DNA of 64,000 bases, taken from Candidatus Microthrix parvicella Bio17-1 (GTDB lineage Bacteria > Actinomycetota > Acidimicrobiia > Acidimicrobiales > Microtrichaceae). Location of the stretch: the NCBI RefSeq assembly GCF_000299415.1, contig NZ_AMPG01000003.1, positions 186,001-250,000 of the forward strand. Direction: 5' to 3'. The notes beneath the pieces were generated by a model. It was given only the letters and a program-made list of their open reading frames with translations. It was not told the origin of the DNA and did not search any database. This document shows, in pieces, positions 1 through 9,121 of this stretch. Position 1 is the stretch's first letter. Every line of letters starts with the position of its first letter. A program made the position numbers and the translations under genes.

Positions 1-1845
1 GGCGATGAGCCGACGAAGGCCGCCGAACACGCCGCCGAGACGCCGCCACACCGCCGGATGGCGGTCGTCTGTCATCGCCTCACACACCTCGACCACACGC
101 GAGACCTCGACTCGGCCCGCCAGGAGATCTGCCCACGTGTCATCCACCACCAGGTACCGCTCGATCGGCTCCAACTCGCCAAGGTGTGCAAGCAGGTTGT
201 CCATCAACTCACCGTCGTGGTGGGTGCGCCAGAAGCCATTTCCCGACGCATTGCCCATCACCCACCGGGCATCGGACGGCACCGTCATGGTCGAGTCGGC
301 CTCCACCAGTTGGTCCAGCACCAGTCGGCCGTCGGGCGTGCCCACCGAGAGCCGCGCGGGGATGGGCCAAGTTCGGGCCTCGGCCTCGTCGGCGCCGAGG
401 GGTACCGCACGCCGCTGCGTGAGCGCCAGAGTGTCGCCGCTGCGAGCCACGTTCAGTGCCGGGTGGCCGCCGCGAAGGATCCAGGCGTCCATGATGTGCC
501 CGACCGGAGCATCGGAGGCCGACTCCAGGGCGCTCCAGAGATCGTGTGTCACCGTGTTGGCGTAGGCGTGGTCGGCCAGGTACCGCCGAATGCCGTCCCT
601 GAAGGTCTCCTCGCCCAGAAACTGCTCCAGCATGCGCAGCACCGAGGCGCCCTTTTCGTAGGTGAGCACGTCGAACATGCCCTCGGCGTCGGCCGGGGTG
701 TGAACCTCAAACTCGATGGGTCGGGTGGTGCTGAGGGCATCCACCGTGAACGCCGCCGACCGCTCCAGCCCGAACTCCGCCCACACCTCCCACTCGGGTC
801 GGAAATGGTCGGTGCAGCGCATCTCCATGAACGTGGCGAAGGCCTCGTTGAGCCACAGGCCCTCCCACCAGGCCATGGTCACCAGGTCGCCGAACCACAT
901 GTGCGCCAGTTCGTGGTTGACGACCGCCGCCAGGCGTCGCTGCTCGGCCCGGGTGGCCCGCGATGGGTCGATCAACAACAGCACCTCGCGGAAGGTCACG
1001 CAGCCCAGGTTTTCCATGGCACCGAAGGCGAAGTCAGGCAGGGCGACCAGGTCGAGCTTGTCGCCCGGGTAGGCGATGCCGTAATAGTCCTCGAAGTACT
1101 CCAGCGCGTGCTCGGCGGCCTCCAACGCAAAGGCGGTGAGGTGGGCCTGGCCGGGTTGATGAACCACGCGCACGGGGGTGGTGCCCACCAGGTGTGGCTC
1201 GGTGGCCTCGAGCGGACCGACCACCCAGGCCACCAGGTAGGTGCTCATCACCATCGTGTCGGCAAAGCTCACCCGCACGAGCCCGCCGTCCACCGGAACC
1301 CGCCCGATTTCGGCGCTGTTGGAGATGGCGAGGTGGTCGTCGTCGGTCACCAGCGAGACACCAAAGGACGCCTTCATGTCCGGTTCGTCGAAGCACGGAA
1401 ACGCCCTCCGGGCATGGGGGGCCTCGAACTGGGTGGCGGCGAGGGTTGCGGTGGTGCCGTCCGCCGCCTCGTAGGTGGACCGGTAGAACCCCACCAGGCC
1501 GTCGGAGATCTCGCCGGTCCAGGCGAGGTGCAACGTGGCCGTGCCTGGGCTCAGCTGGTTTGCGAGGCGCAGCGTGACCGTCTCGGTCTCGTCGTCGTCG
1601 GTCACCTCCGCCGTTTGGGTGGTAACAGCACCCTGACCAGCAGCCTGACCATCGCCCTGGCTCACCTTGGCCAGGGTGATGGTCAGGTCCAACGCGTGCA
1701 GCGTCACCGTGTCGGTCGCCTCGGCGAGGGCAACCTCGATGTCCACCGTGCCGGCGAAGGTGGCGGCCACCAGGTTGGGGGTGATCTCCAGCGCGTAGTG
1801 GCTGGGGACGACGGTGCGGGGTAGCCGGTAGGCGGACTCGGACAC
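1..1845 (-). CDS. pepN: M1 family aminopeptidase N (partial, C-terminus beyond window)
   Basis: Zinc metallopeptidase removing N-terminal residues from peptides in the cytoplasm. 615 codons are visible; the 3' end lies beyond the left edge. The GTG start at 1845 has AAGGAG five bases upstream. The GAMEN substrate-anchoring motif is at residues 275-279, the zinc motif HELAH at 311-315, and the second zinc ligand is the Glu of WLNEAF at 334; this is the normal M1 spacing (HExxH-18-E). CFDEP at 151-155 is also typical. The visible part corresponds to the N-terminal beta domain, the catalytic domain and the start of the helical C-terminal domain of an enzyme of about 850 residues. Diverges from the glutamate dehydrogenase gene. 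The long plus-strand open frame over the same bases is an artefact of GC-rich codons. Confidence 0.95.
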   Translation of the reverse strand, partial: MSESAYRLPRTVVPSHYALEITPNLVAATFAGTVDIEVALAEATDTVTLHALDLTITLAKVSQGDGQAAGQGAVTTQTAEVTDDDETETVTLRLANQLSPGTATLHLAWTGEISDGLVGFYRSTYEAADGTTATLAATQFEAPHARRAFPCFDEPDMKASFGVSLVTDDDHLAISNSAEIGRVPVDGGLVRVSFADTMVMSTYLVAWVVGPLEATEPHLVGTTPVRVVHQPGQAHLTAFALEAAEHALEYFEDYYGIAYPGDKLDLVALPDFAFGAMENLGCVTFREVLLLIDPSRATRAEQRRLAAVVNHELAHMWFGDLVTMAWWEGLWLNEAFATFMEMRCTDHFRPEWEVWAEFGLERSAAFTVDALSTTRPIEFEVHTPADAEGMFDVLTYEKGASVLRMLEQFLGEETFRDGIRRYLADHAYANTVTHDLWSALESASDAPVGHIMDAWILRGGHPALNVARSGDTLALTQRRAVPLGADEAEARTWPIPARLSVGTPDGRLVLDQLVEADSTMTVPSDARWVMGNASGNGFWRTHHDGELMDNLLAHLGELEPIERYLVVDDTWADLLAGRVEVSRVVEVCEAMTDDRHPAVWRRLGGVFGGLRRLIA

Positions 1846-2004
1846 GTGGACTCCTTGGCGCGTGTGCTGCGCGGAACGTTCGAACGATGGCGGCCGCCCA
1901 ACCTACCGCCGCAGATTCGCTGACGGTCTCGGGGCGGGACCCGTGGCGTCTGAGGCGCCAACCTGGTCGATCGGCATCATGGAGAATCCAGATCGGGATT
2001 CCAG

Positions 2005-2010
2005 TACAGT
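2005..2010 (+). promoter_or_regulatory. Predicted -10 box (TACAGT) of the dehydrogenase gene
   Basis: TACAGT lies 20 bases before the ATG at 2031, followed by the AAGGGGG ribosome-binding site at 2021-2027. No convincing -35 box is seen. Supports the start at 2031 over more upstream in-frame codons. Confidence 0.4.
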
Positions 2011-2030
2011 GGCGTCAGCCAAGGGGGCCC

Positions 2031-3263
2031 ATGAAGGTCGACGCAGCCGTCAACGAGTACGTCAGGCGCGGGGCGGAGGTGGCCGGGGTCCACGGTGGGC
2101 TCCTCGAGGTGCTGACCAGCTCGTATCGCGAGCTCGACGTGCAGCTACCGATCCGGTGTGAGTCGGGCGAGCTGCTGTTGTGTCGGGGTTACCGGGTGCA
2201 GCACAACGGTGCGCGTGGCCCGTACAAGGGAGGCATCCGTTACCACCCGTCGGTCAACCTCCCCGAAATGCGGGCGATGGCATCGCTGATGACGTGGAAG
2301 AGCGCGTTGGTGGACGTGCCCTTTGGTGGGGCCAAGGGCGGAGTGGCGGTGGACCCGGACGTGTTGACCGAGTGGGACCTTCAGCAGATCACCCGAAAGT
2401 TCGCGCAGCACATTCATCACGTACTCGGTCCGTATCGTGACATTCCAGCACCGGATGTCAACACCAACGCGCAGACCATGGCGTGGTTCATGGATGCGTA
2501 CTCCGACATCAACGGGTACACCCCGGCCGTCGTCACCGGGAAGCCCGTGAGCCTGGGCGGTGCCCCGGGCAGGGAACAGGCGACCGGGTGGGGCGTGGTT
2601 GACGTGCTGGCCGCGTACTTCGAACACCATGGCGACGACGTGGCGGGTAAGCGCGTGGCCATCCAGGGCTTTGGAAACGTGGGCTCCTGGGCGGCCGAGA
2701 AACTTGGGCGCATCGGCGCCACGGTCGTGGCCGTGTCCGATGTGTACGGCGGCATCCACTGCGCTGATGGCCTCAACATCGAAGCGCTCTCGCGGGACGT
2801 CAAGGAGGGTGCAAGCGTTGGCGAAGTGAGTCAGGGCGAGCTGATCACCAACAACGAACTGCTTGGCCTGACCTGCGACGTGGTGATTCCGGCTGCGCTT
2901 GGCGAGGCCATCACCGAGAAGAACGTGGGACGCATCTCCGCCGAACTGGTGGTTGAGGCCGCCAACTTCCCAGTGACGCCCGAGGCGGACGCGGTGCTGA
3001 ACGACCGGGGCATCCCGGTGATCCCCGACATACTCGCCAACGCCGGTGGGGTCGCCGGAAGCTACTTCGAGTGGACCCAGAACATTCAGCAGTTCACCTG
3101 GAGCGAGGACAGATTTGGCAAGGAGTTGTGCGCCAGGCTCAATACGGCCACTCGAACGACGCTGAGGAGGGCCGAGGATGCGGCGGTCACCATGCGGGAG
3201 GCGGCGTTTGCGATTGGTGTCGAACGGGTGGCAGAGGCCACCCGGTTGCGCGGCTACGTCTGA
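2031..3263 (+). CDS. gdhA: Glu/Leu/Phe/Val dehydrogenase (glutamate dehydrogenase family)
   Basis: Catalyses reversible NAD(P)-dependent oxidative deamination of an amino acid, most likely glutamate. 410 residues, usual for the GDH50 class. The start ATG was chosen because AAGGGGG precedes it and the family match begins there; the open frame extends 48 codons further up without homology. Visible sites: substrate-binding Lys66 in GPYKGG, Lys90, catalytic Lys102 in the GGAKGG motif, and catalytic Asp142 in PAPDVNTN. The Rossmann dinucleotide motif GFGNVG is at 213-218. Leucine dehydrogenases are shorter (about 360), so glutamate is the better substrate guess. It stands alone between pepN and the carotenoid oxygenase. 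Confidence 0.9.
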   Translation: MKVDAAVNEYVRRGAEVAGVHGGLLEVLTSSYRELDVQLPIRCESGELLLCRGYRVQHNGARGPYKGGIRYHPSVNLPEMRAMASLMTWKSALVDVPFGGAKGGVAVDPDVLTEWDLQQITRKFAQHIHHVLGPYRDIPAPDVNTNAQTMAWFMDAYSDINGYTPAVVTGKPVSLGGAPGREQATGWGVVDVLAAYFEHHGDDVAGKRVAIQGFGNVGSWAAEKLGRIGATVVAVSDVYGGIHCADGLNIEALSRDVKEGASVGEVSQGELITNNELLGLTCDVVIPAALGEAITEKNVGRISAELVVEAANFPVTPEADAVLNDRGIPVIPDILANAGGVAGSYFEWTQNIQQFTWSEDRFGKELCARLNTATRTTLRRAEDAAVTMREAAFAIGVERVAEATRLRGYV

Positions 3264-3319
3264 ACACGCACCCGTATGGGTGGGACATCACCTTGGTCGA
3301 GGCGTGACCGGGTTCTAGC

Positions 3320-5065
3320 GTGGCGCTCCGCGAGAGGTGGGGAAACGAGAGCTTTGGGGGGACCTTGGCAACGCTGACCACAAACCTTTTTCACGGTCAG
3401 GGGGAGCGCAGCCATCGGCTTCGGGTGGTGGCGGGCACGTGGCCGTCCGACATGGACGGTTCGGTCGTGGTGGTTGGCCCAAACAAGCGGGCACCCGGTG
3501 GTCACTGGTTCGGCGCACACGGGCTGGTGGAGCGTATTCACCTCAAGCCGAGCCACGACGGCGCCATCACCGTGGAACACAAGCTGGTGAACTCACCGGT
3601 CAACAGGTTGCGCAAGCGCCTGCCATGGCTGTTTCGCAGCGTGGCGTTCGTTGAGGCGTCGCCGTTCGGCATCAGCAACCTGGCCAATACCAACGTGGTC
3701 AGCGTGCAGGACCGCTTGATATTGGGCTACGACGCCGGTCGGCCGGTGGAGATCGATGCCGAGACCCTCGAGTTCATCTCACCCGTCGGCGCCAACGACG
3801 AATGGCTTCAAGGTGTGCCCGGGCTGCTGGAGCCACTGATCGCAGTGGCCGCGCACCCTGCGGTGGACATCGACGAAACGCTGCTTCACTTCGTGAACTA
3901 CTCGCAGGTCTCGATCCCGGGCGAGGTGGCCGAGACCCATCTGGCCAGCTGGGATCTGCACGGACAGATCCAACGGCGACGAATCGACGGTATGTCCCCA
4001 TTCGACTCGATCCACGACATCAAGGTGTCGGATCACTACCTGGTGATCTCGGATCTGCCGTTTGTGATCGAGCCCGAGACGTTCCGCGGCGAGCAACGCC
4101 GGGAACGCAGCCAGGACCACACCAAACTTTGGATCGTTGCCAAGGCCGACCTGGCGTCCACGCCGGAGGGTGGCACGGTGACGGCCACCGAGGTGCGCGT
4201 ACCGATGCCGAGCGGGCACCTGTGGCTCGACGCCGAGGAGGTGGATGGGTGCCTGCGGGTGGTCCTCCAGCAGATCCCGCTCGCCGACCTGACGATCACC
4301 GTGACGTCCGAGGCACGCAACCACACCGATGGCGCCGTCTTCGATGCCGACTTCGAGGGGTGGATCGCCCAGGCCGTGCAACCGTCCGTGATCACCTGCC
4401 TGGTGATCGATCCGGTCACCGGCGTGGTGAAGGAGTCGGAATCGCTGAGCGACCCCGAGCATCTGTGGGGCGGGATTCTGGCCACGACCGACGTCACCCA
4501 TTCGACCTCCCGAGCGCACCTCAGCCAACTCTGGTACGCCAACGTGGGATTCGATCCCGAGCTGGTACCCGAGGAATGGTGGCGGTTGTACTCGACGGCG
4601 ACCGACGGCCTGGTTGCGCCCAGCGAGCTTCCGACGGAGCCGATCCCGGGTGCGCTCGCTCGCTTCGATCTGGACCTGATGCAGATCGCCGAGTCGTGGG
4701 AGTACCCGGCGGGCTCCTTCCCGTCGCCGCCCACGTTCGTCCCTCGAAGCGGCGCCACCGAGGCCGACGACGGCTACATCGTGTGCGTGGTGCATCAGGA
4801 CGGGCCCAAGGAACTGCACGTGTTTGAGGCCGGGAACATCGCTGCCGGGCCGGTGGCGCGGGCGTCATCGGCGACGTTCAACCCCAACCTGATGTTGCAC
4901 TCCTGCTGGTCGCCACCCCGTATCGGCCCCCGCCCAAGCAACTACTCGGTGCCGGTCAAGCGGGACGTGGTCGGCGCCTTGAAGGGTGTGCCCGGGAACA
5001 TGAAGCGGATCGTGGCGATGGGCAAACGCATGGCAGAGTTGCGCCGGGAGGACGCCTCACGTTGA
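3320..5065 (+). CDS. Carotenoid cleavage oxygenase (RPE65/CCD family)
   Basis: Non-haem iron dioxygenase that cleaves double bonds of carotenoids, apocarotenoids or stilbenoids. 581 residues. Family hallmarks: an early GAHGLV segment; AHPAVDIDETLLHFVNY, the usual His-Pro plus Tyr block; SIHDIKVS, equivalent to the M-H-D iron-ligand block; and SGHLWLDAEEVDG, equivalent to the His-x3-N-A-Y-E-E-x-G block though with DAEE. The final iron-ligand His is probably in the LHSCWSPP region. The GTG at 3320 overlaps a TAGCGT -10-like hexamer (3316-3321). If that is the promoter, translation may begin at TTG 3365 after a GGGGGG stretch. The 3' end overlaps the convergent WS/DGAT gene by 9 bases. Substrate cannot be predicted. 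Confidence 0.85.
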   Translation: MALRERWGNESFGGTLATLTTNLFHGQGERSHRLRVVAGTWPSDMDGSVVVVGPNKRAPGGHWFGAHGLVERIHLKPSHDGAITVEHKLVNSPVNRLRKRLPWLFRSVAFVEASPFGISNLANTNVVSVQDRLILGYDAGRPVEIDAETLEFISPVGANDEWLQGVPGLLEPLIAVAAHPAVDIDETLLHFVNYSQVSIPGEVAETHLASWDLHGQIQRRRIDGMSPFDSIHDIKVSDHYLVISDLPFVIEPETFRGEQRRERSQDHTKLWIVAKADLASTPEGGTVTATEVRVPMPSGHLWLDAEEVDGCLRVVLQQIPLADLTITVTSEARNHTDGAVFDADFEGWIAQAVQPSVITCLVIDPVTGVVKESESLSDPEHLWGGILATTDVTHSTSRAHLSQLWYANVGFDPELVPEEWWRLYSTATDGLVAPSELPTEPIPGALARFDLDLMQIAESWEYPAGSFPSPPTFVPRSGATEADDGYIVCVVHQDGPKELHVFEAGNIAAGPVARASSATFNPNLMLHSCWSPPRIGPRPSNYSVPVKRDVVGALKGVPGNMKRIVAMGKRMAELRREDASR

Positions 5066-6679
5066 TGGGGTGCCGGATGCAGGCTTCTTACGTGCCGTGC
5101 GCACGGTGGCACCTCGCTCGGTGACGCGGGTTCCGGCGGGTGCCTTCTTGGCGGCGGCCTTCTTGGCGGGTGCCTTGCGTTTGGCCGATGTCTTCTTGGC
5201 GGGTGCCTTGCGTTTGGCTGGTGTCTTCTTGGTGGCTGCCTTGGGCTTCGGCTCGGTCGGGGCCTGGGCGTTTGGGGCGATGGAACGGGCGGCGGCGAGA
5301 AGTTCGTCGTAGGCGTCCTCGACAGCGCCGGCCAGATCCCACACGTCGGGGGTGAGTTCCCGGTCCACCATGAAGCCGACGTCGATGTTGTCCTCGTAGG
5401 ACAACACCGTGACGTTCATGCCGGCACCCTCCATGATGGGGCCCATCGGGTAGGCGGCGATCAGCTTGGCACCGGCGAAGTACAGAGGAAACGGCGGGCC
5501 GGGCACGTTGGAGATCACCAGGTTGTGGATGGGTCGGTGCATGTTGGCCATGTTCATCTGGCTGTAGAGACGGGCGGCCAATTGGAACGTGCGGGGCGCC
5601 GCATACTCGCCCCAGTCGGTCATCAGCCGGGCGCCGAGGGCGTTGTGTTCCTCCTTGGCGCCCTTGGTGCTGTCGGCGATGAGGCGCAGCCGCTCGGCCG
5701 GGTCGCTCTCTTGGGTTGCCAGGTGGGCGAACATGGCCGAGACCCGGTTGTTGGCCGACCCCTGCTCCTCCTCGGTGCGCACCGACACCGGGATACACGC
5801 CACCAGTGACTCGTCGGGCAGGTCGCCACGATCGCTCAGGTACTTGCGCAGCGTGCCCGACATGATGGCCAACACCACATCGTTCACCTTAACCCCGAAC
5901 GCCTCTTTGATCTCCTTGGCACCCGACAGCGGAACGCGTGCGAAGCCCACCCGTCGGTGGGGCGTGATCGCCGAGTTGAACGGCGTGGGCGGAGCGGTCA
6001 GGGGAAGCGCGCCGTGAGTCTCGGTCTCGTCCGACATGCGGGTGCTCACCACGTTGCTGAGGTTGCCCACGGTGCGCCCGATCAGCGCAGGCATGTTGAT
6101 GATGCGCTTGAAACGAGAGGACATGGCGTAGCCGATGAGCTCCCACTCGTTGGGGATGTGCTCCGGCTCGTGCGGCTGCGGCGGTTCGATCTCGGCGCCC
6201 TCAGGGCTGAGGTCGTACAGCGTGGTCATGATCTCGGCGCCGCTGGCACCGTCGATCGCCGAGTGGTGCACCTTGGTGACGACACCGACGCGGTTCTGCT
6301 TGAGTCCCTCGATCACCCAGATCTCCCAGAGCGGTTTGCTGCGGTCCAGGGGCACCGATGCGATGCGGGCGGCCACATCTGCCAGCTCTCGTCGTCCTCC
6401 TGGTTCCGGTGCGTTGACGCGGTGGATGTGGAAGTCGAGGTCGAAGTCGGGGTCCTCGATCCAAATGGGGTGGTTGAGGTTGAACGGCACGGTCACCAGG
6501 CGACGCCGGAAGGGGGCAACCAGGTGCATGCGCTCTGCGATGAGCCGGCGGATGGCGTCGAAGGAGTACCCGCCGGGCATGGTGTCGGTGTCGAAGATCG
6601 CCGTCATGGCCACGTGCATGTGGGCATTGGGGGTCTCGAGGTAGGTGAATGCGGCGTCGATCCCCGACAGGCGTTCCAT
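5057..6679 (-). CDS. Wax ester synthase/diacylglycerol acyltransferase (WS/DGAT) with Lys-rich tail
   Basis: Acyl-CoA-dependent enzyme making triacylglycerol or wax esters at the membrane/lipid-droplet surface. 540 residues. The start ATG at 6679 is preceded by AAGGGG and begins the conserved MERLSGIDAAF block. The catalytic HHxxxDG motif is at residues 138-144 (HHSAIDG). The C-terminal block NVPGPPFPLY is also typical. From about residue 480 the protein changes to a basic, low-complexity tail of repeated AKK/APAKK/AKRK units followed by an Arg-rich end, resembling histone H1 tails. A second, divergent WS/DGAT with a similar tail is encoded at 59509-61050. Convergent overlap of 9 bases with the carotenoid oxygenase. 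Confidence 0.93.
   Translation of the reverse strand: MERLSGIDAAFTYLETPNAHMHVAMTAIFDTDTMPGGYSFDAIRRLIAERMHLVAPFRRRLVTVPFNLNHPIWIEDPDFDLDFHIHRVNAPEPGGRRELADVAARIASVPLDRSKPLWEIWVIEGLKQNRVGVVTKVHHSAIDGASGAEIMTTLYDLSPEGAEIEPPQPHEPEHIPNEWELIGYAMSSRFKRIINMPALIGRTVGNLSNVVSTRMSDETETHGALPLTAPPTPFNSAITPHRRVGFARVPLSGAKEIKEAFGVKVNDVVLAIMSGTLRKYLSDRGDLPDESLVACIPVSVRTEEEQGSANNRVSAMFAHLATQESDPAERLRLIADSTKGAKEEHNALGARLMTDWGEYAAPRTFQLAARLYSQMNMANMHRPIHNLVISNVPGPPFPLYFAGAKLIAAYPMGPIMEGAGMNVTVLSYEDNIDVGFMVDRELTPDVWDLAGAVEDAYDELLAAARSIAPNAQAPTEPKPKAATKKTPAKRKAPAKKTSAKRKAPAKKAAAKKAPAGTRVTERGATVRTARKKPASGTPST
5130..5250. repeat. Imperfect tandem repeat coding the basic WS/DGAT tail
   Basis: Repeated units of the form TTCTTGGCGGGTGCCTTGCG on the plus strand encode the alternating AKRKAPAKK-type tail on the minus strand. 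Such tracts are prone to length variation. Confidence 0.75.
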
Positions 6680-6698
6680 GTAGTGGGCCCCTTGTGAA

Positions 6699-6710
6699 GC
6701 GAGGCCTCGC
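6699..6710. promoter_or_regulatory. 12-bp perfect palindrome upstream of WS/DGAT
   Basis: GCGAGGCCTCGC is self-complementary and lies about 20 bases upstream of the WS/DGAT start, in the divergent region shared with the esterase gene. It could be a repressor operator or an mRNA hairpin; nothing proves either. Confidence 0.3.
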
Positions 6711-6860
6711 GGTGAGGCGCTCGTCCGGGCAGTATCCCATGTTGAACTCACCTAAGGGAAGGGAGGAGGCCTGTGCCGTTGGCGAGCGCGTGGGTCTGAC
6801 CCGGGGGTGTTGCGGTGCGCACCGGTGGGGGAACCCTGGAAGCAACGTTTCCCGAGTGCG

Positions 6861-6866
6861 TAGACT
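6861..6866 (+). promoter_or_regulatory. Predicted -10 box (TAGACT), leaderless esterase mRNA
   Basis: TAGACT ends 8 bases before the ATG at 6875, so transcription would begin at or next to the start codon. There is no ribosome-binding site. Confidence 0.5.
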
Positions 6867-6874
6867 TCGGGACA

Positions 6875-8143
6875 ATGAGCTTTCTCACTCGTTCCGTCGC
6901 CCGAGGCGCTTTGGCCGCCAATTCGCTGGCCCCCCGATCCAACTCCCGCCTATTCACTGTTCCCTCCTTTTTTGGTAGCTGGTTCACCACCGAGCTGAGC
7001 GCTTCGTTGATTGCGCTCGACGTGATCGACACCGTGAACTTTGTTCGTCAGGGCGGCCTCCGAAGCAATGCCGGCCGTGCGGCCGTGGTCATTCGGGCGT
7101 CGGCTGCCGGTGTCAGCCTGAACCAATGGCGTCAGTCGGTCTCGACCGGGGCGTCGTTTGCCCAGGGCTTTGGTGACTTCGCAGACCTTGACGGGTTGCC
7201 CGATGCGACACCCGCCGACCCCAAGGGTGATCTGCTGCCCATCTTCATGGGTTCGAAGAAGCGCCGTCGCAGCAAGGATGTCGCCTTCGCCGAGGTGGGC
7301 GGGGTGGAACTGCGCCTCGATGTGTACGAGCCGCTCGAACCTGCGCCCGAGGGGGTGACCCGGCCATGCGTGATCTATGTGCATGGAGGTGGTTGGGTGA
7401 TCGGCGACAAGCGCGAGCAGGGGGTTCCTCTGCTGAACCACCTGGCCGCCAACGGCTACGTCGGCTTCAACGTGAACTACCGACTGAGCCCAAAGGTGAA
7501 GGCGCCCCACCACCTGATCGACGTCAAGCGGGCCATCGCCTGGGTGCGTGAGCACGCCGAGGACTATGGCGCCGACCCCGACTTCATCGCCATCGCCGGC
7601 GGATCTGCGGGCGGCCACCTGGCTGCGCTGGCGGCCCTGACCGACGCAGACACCTCCTTCCAGCCCGGCTTCGAGGAGGCGGACTGCTCGCTTCAGGCGG
7701 CGGTGCCGTTCTATGGCGTGTACGACCTCACCGAGCGGGCCCAGGACATGTTGGACCTGCTCGACCCGCTGATGTTCCCCAGCCCGGTTGCGGAGGACCC
7801 CGAGCTGCACCGGGCTTACTCACCGGTGGAGCGGGTGAACGAGGATGCTCCGCCATTCCTCATCATCCAGGGCTCGCTGGACGTGCTCGTGCCGGCGGAG
7901 GGCGCCCGCACCTTCGCGCGAAAGCTCCGGGCCGTGTCATCCCAGCCGGTGCTCTACGTCGAGCTCGAGGGTGCACAACACGCGTTTGACGTGTTCGTGT
8001 CGCCCCGCACCCGCCGAACCCTGGACTGGACCCATCGGTTCCTTGACGCCGCTGTGCTGAGGTTCCGGGATCGCACCGGCGACACGGTGGCACCGGTTGG
8101 AGAGGGCGAAGACCCAGACGAGGTGCTGGCCGCCGCCGGATAG
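6875..8143 (+). CDS. Alpha/beta hydrolase, HSL-type esterase/lipase
   Basis: Serine hydrolase acting on ester bonds, probably acyl glycerides or small lipophilic esters. 422 residues. The ATG at 6875 was chosen over an open frame 20 codons longer because a TAGACT -10 hexamer sits 8 bases before it. The oxyanion-hole motif HGGG is at 170-173 and the nucleophile elbow GGSAGG at 242-247, with Ser244. Candidate Asp and His of the triad lie in GSLDVLVP and GAQHAFD near the C-terminus. The first 120 residues are a hydrophobic, uncharacterised N-terminal extension. Diverges from the WS/DGAT gene, which suggests a synthesis/hydrolysis pair for storage lipid; this is inference. Confidence 0.85.
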   Translation: MSFLTRSVARGALAANSLAPRSNSRLFTVPSFFGSWFTTELSASLIALDVIDTVNFVRQGGLRSNAGRAAVVIRASAAGVSLNQWRQSVSTGASFAQGFGDFADLDGLPDATPADPKGDLLPIFMGSKKRRRSKDVAFAEVGGVELRLDVYEPLEPAPEGVTRPCVIYVHGGGWVIGDKREQGVPLLNHLAANGYVGFNVNYRLSPKVKAPHHLIDVKRAIAWVREHAEDYGADPDFIAIAGGSAGGHLAALAALTDADTSFQPGFEEADCSLQAAVPFYGVYDLTERAQDMLDLLDPLMFPSPVAEDPELHRAYSPVERVNEDAPPFLIIQGSLDVLVPAEGARTFARKLRAVSSQPVLYVELEGAQHAFDVFVSPRTRRTLDWTHRFLDAAVLRFRDRTGDTVAPVGEGEDPDEVLAAAG

Positions 8144-8195
8144 CTCGGCCGTGTGTCGCAGCGCCCCTCGACGGCGGGCGTGAAGCCCGAGCCGA

Positions 8196-9104
8196 TCAGG
8201 CGAGGGCGGCCCGGATGACCGCCGGGGCATCCGTGGGACCGGCGACGGGAATGAGGAGCGCACCGGTGGCTTCGGCGAGCGCCGTGGCATCGGCGACGTC
8301 ATCCTTCGGCGGCAGCAGTACCAACTCCTCGAACAGCCTGGCGGTCGCAGTTGGCTCGGGACCGGCGGTCGATCGGCAGTCCGACAACACCAGGCAGACC
8401 TTGCGACGGGCATCGGAGCGGGCGAGCTGGTGTGCTGCGGCGTCGAGGGCCAGGGACAGGTCGGTCACCCCATGGCCGCGCAGCACCAACAGGTCGTCGA
8501 CCACCTGCTCGGCGGAGCGCGACGAACCCTGCGGGCGCACCACCAAGGCCTCCCGGGCGATGGCCAGCACCGAGGCGTCGGTTGGGCGACTCAGCACCAC
8601 GGTCGATGCAATCACGGCCGCGGTGGCCAGGCGGGAGCCCAGCATGGAACCCGAGCGGTCCACCACGAGGCACAGCGCGGTGCCGGGCCGTTCCCAGGCC
8701 GCCACCGTGAGCTCTTCCGGCGGCGCGGCGGCGCCGGTGACGCGGGAGGTGAGGATCGCGTCCATGGAGGCGTCCAGGTCGAGGTCGCCTTCGGCCACCG
8801 AGGCGCGGCGGCGCGCCAGGCGCCCCACGCCACGCCCGGTGCGGGGGGCGGGCCCGCTGCGTGCCAGGTCGGTGGTGACTCGGCCGGCCAGCCTGGCGGC
8901 CAGGCGCCGGAGCGTAGGATCGGTGGCACCCACCAGGTCGGCCAACAGGGCCATCGCATGGTTGGGGTCCTCGGCCAGAAGTCGGTCGAAGGCCTCGTCA
9001 TCGAGCACGCCCAGCTCGGGGCTGACTTCGGCGAATCCCTGGTGTTGCGCCAATTCGGATCGGCTGGTGGTGCGGCGGGCGGCGTTGGCCACCGCCTCGG
9101 CCAC
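8196..9104 (-). CDS. VWA-domain protein partnered with MoxR
   Basis: 302 residues with a C-terminal von Willebrand factor A domain. The metal-ion-dependent adhesion motif DRSGS is at residues 149-153. The helical N-terminal part is uncharacterised. The GTG start at 9104 was chosen because AAGGAGG lies 8 bases upstream, just after the moxR stop at 9122; a longer in-frame extension would overlap moxR. MoxR-VWA pairs, like the BchI-BchD chelatase pair, form ATPase/adaptor complexes that insert metals or cofactors or activate partner enzymes. Third gene of an apparent adh-moxR-VWA operon, which makes the alcohol dehydrogenase the obvious candidate client. Confidence 0.8.
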   Translation of the reverse strand: MAEAVANAARRTTSRSELAQHQGFAEVSPELGVLDDEAFDRLLAEDPNHAMALLADLVGATDPTLRRLAARLAGRVTTDLARSGPAPRTGRGVGRLARRRASVAEGDLDLDASMDAILTSRVTGAAAPPEELTVAAWERPGTALCLVVDRSGSMLGSRLATAAVIASTVVLSRPTDASVLAIAREALVVRPQGSSRSAEQVVDDLLVLRGHGVTDLSLALDAAAHQLARSDARRKVCLVLSDCRSTAGPEPTATARLFEELVLLPPKDDVADATALAEATGALLIPVAGPTDAPAVIRAALA

Positions 9105-9121
9105 CTCGGCACCCTCCTTGA

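Noticed and set aside
58-1824. 588-codon plus-strand open frame
   Set aside because: It is a frame shadow of the M1 aminopeptidase on the minus strand, which has intact GAMEN and HExxH motifs; the plus frame is low-complexity and shows no family motif.
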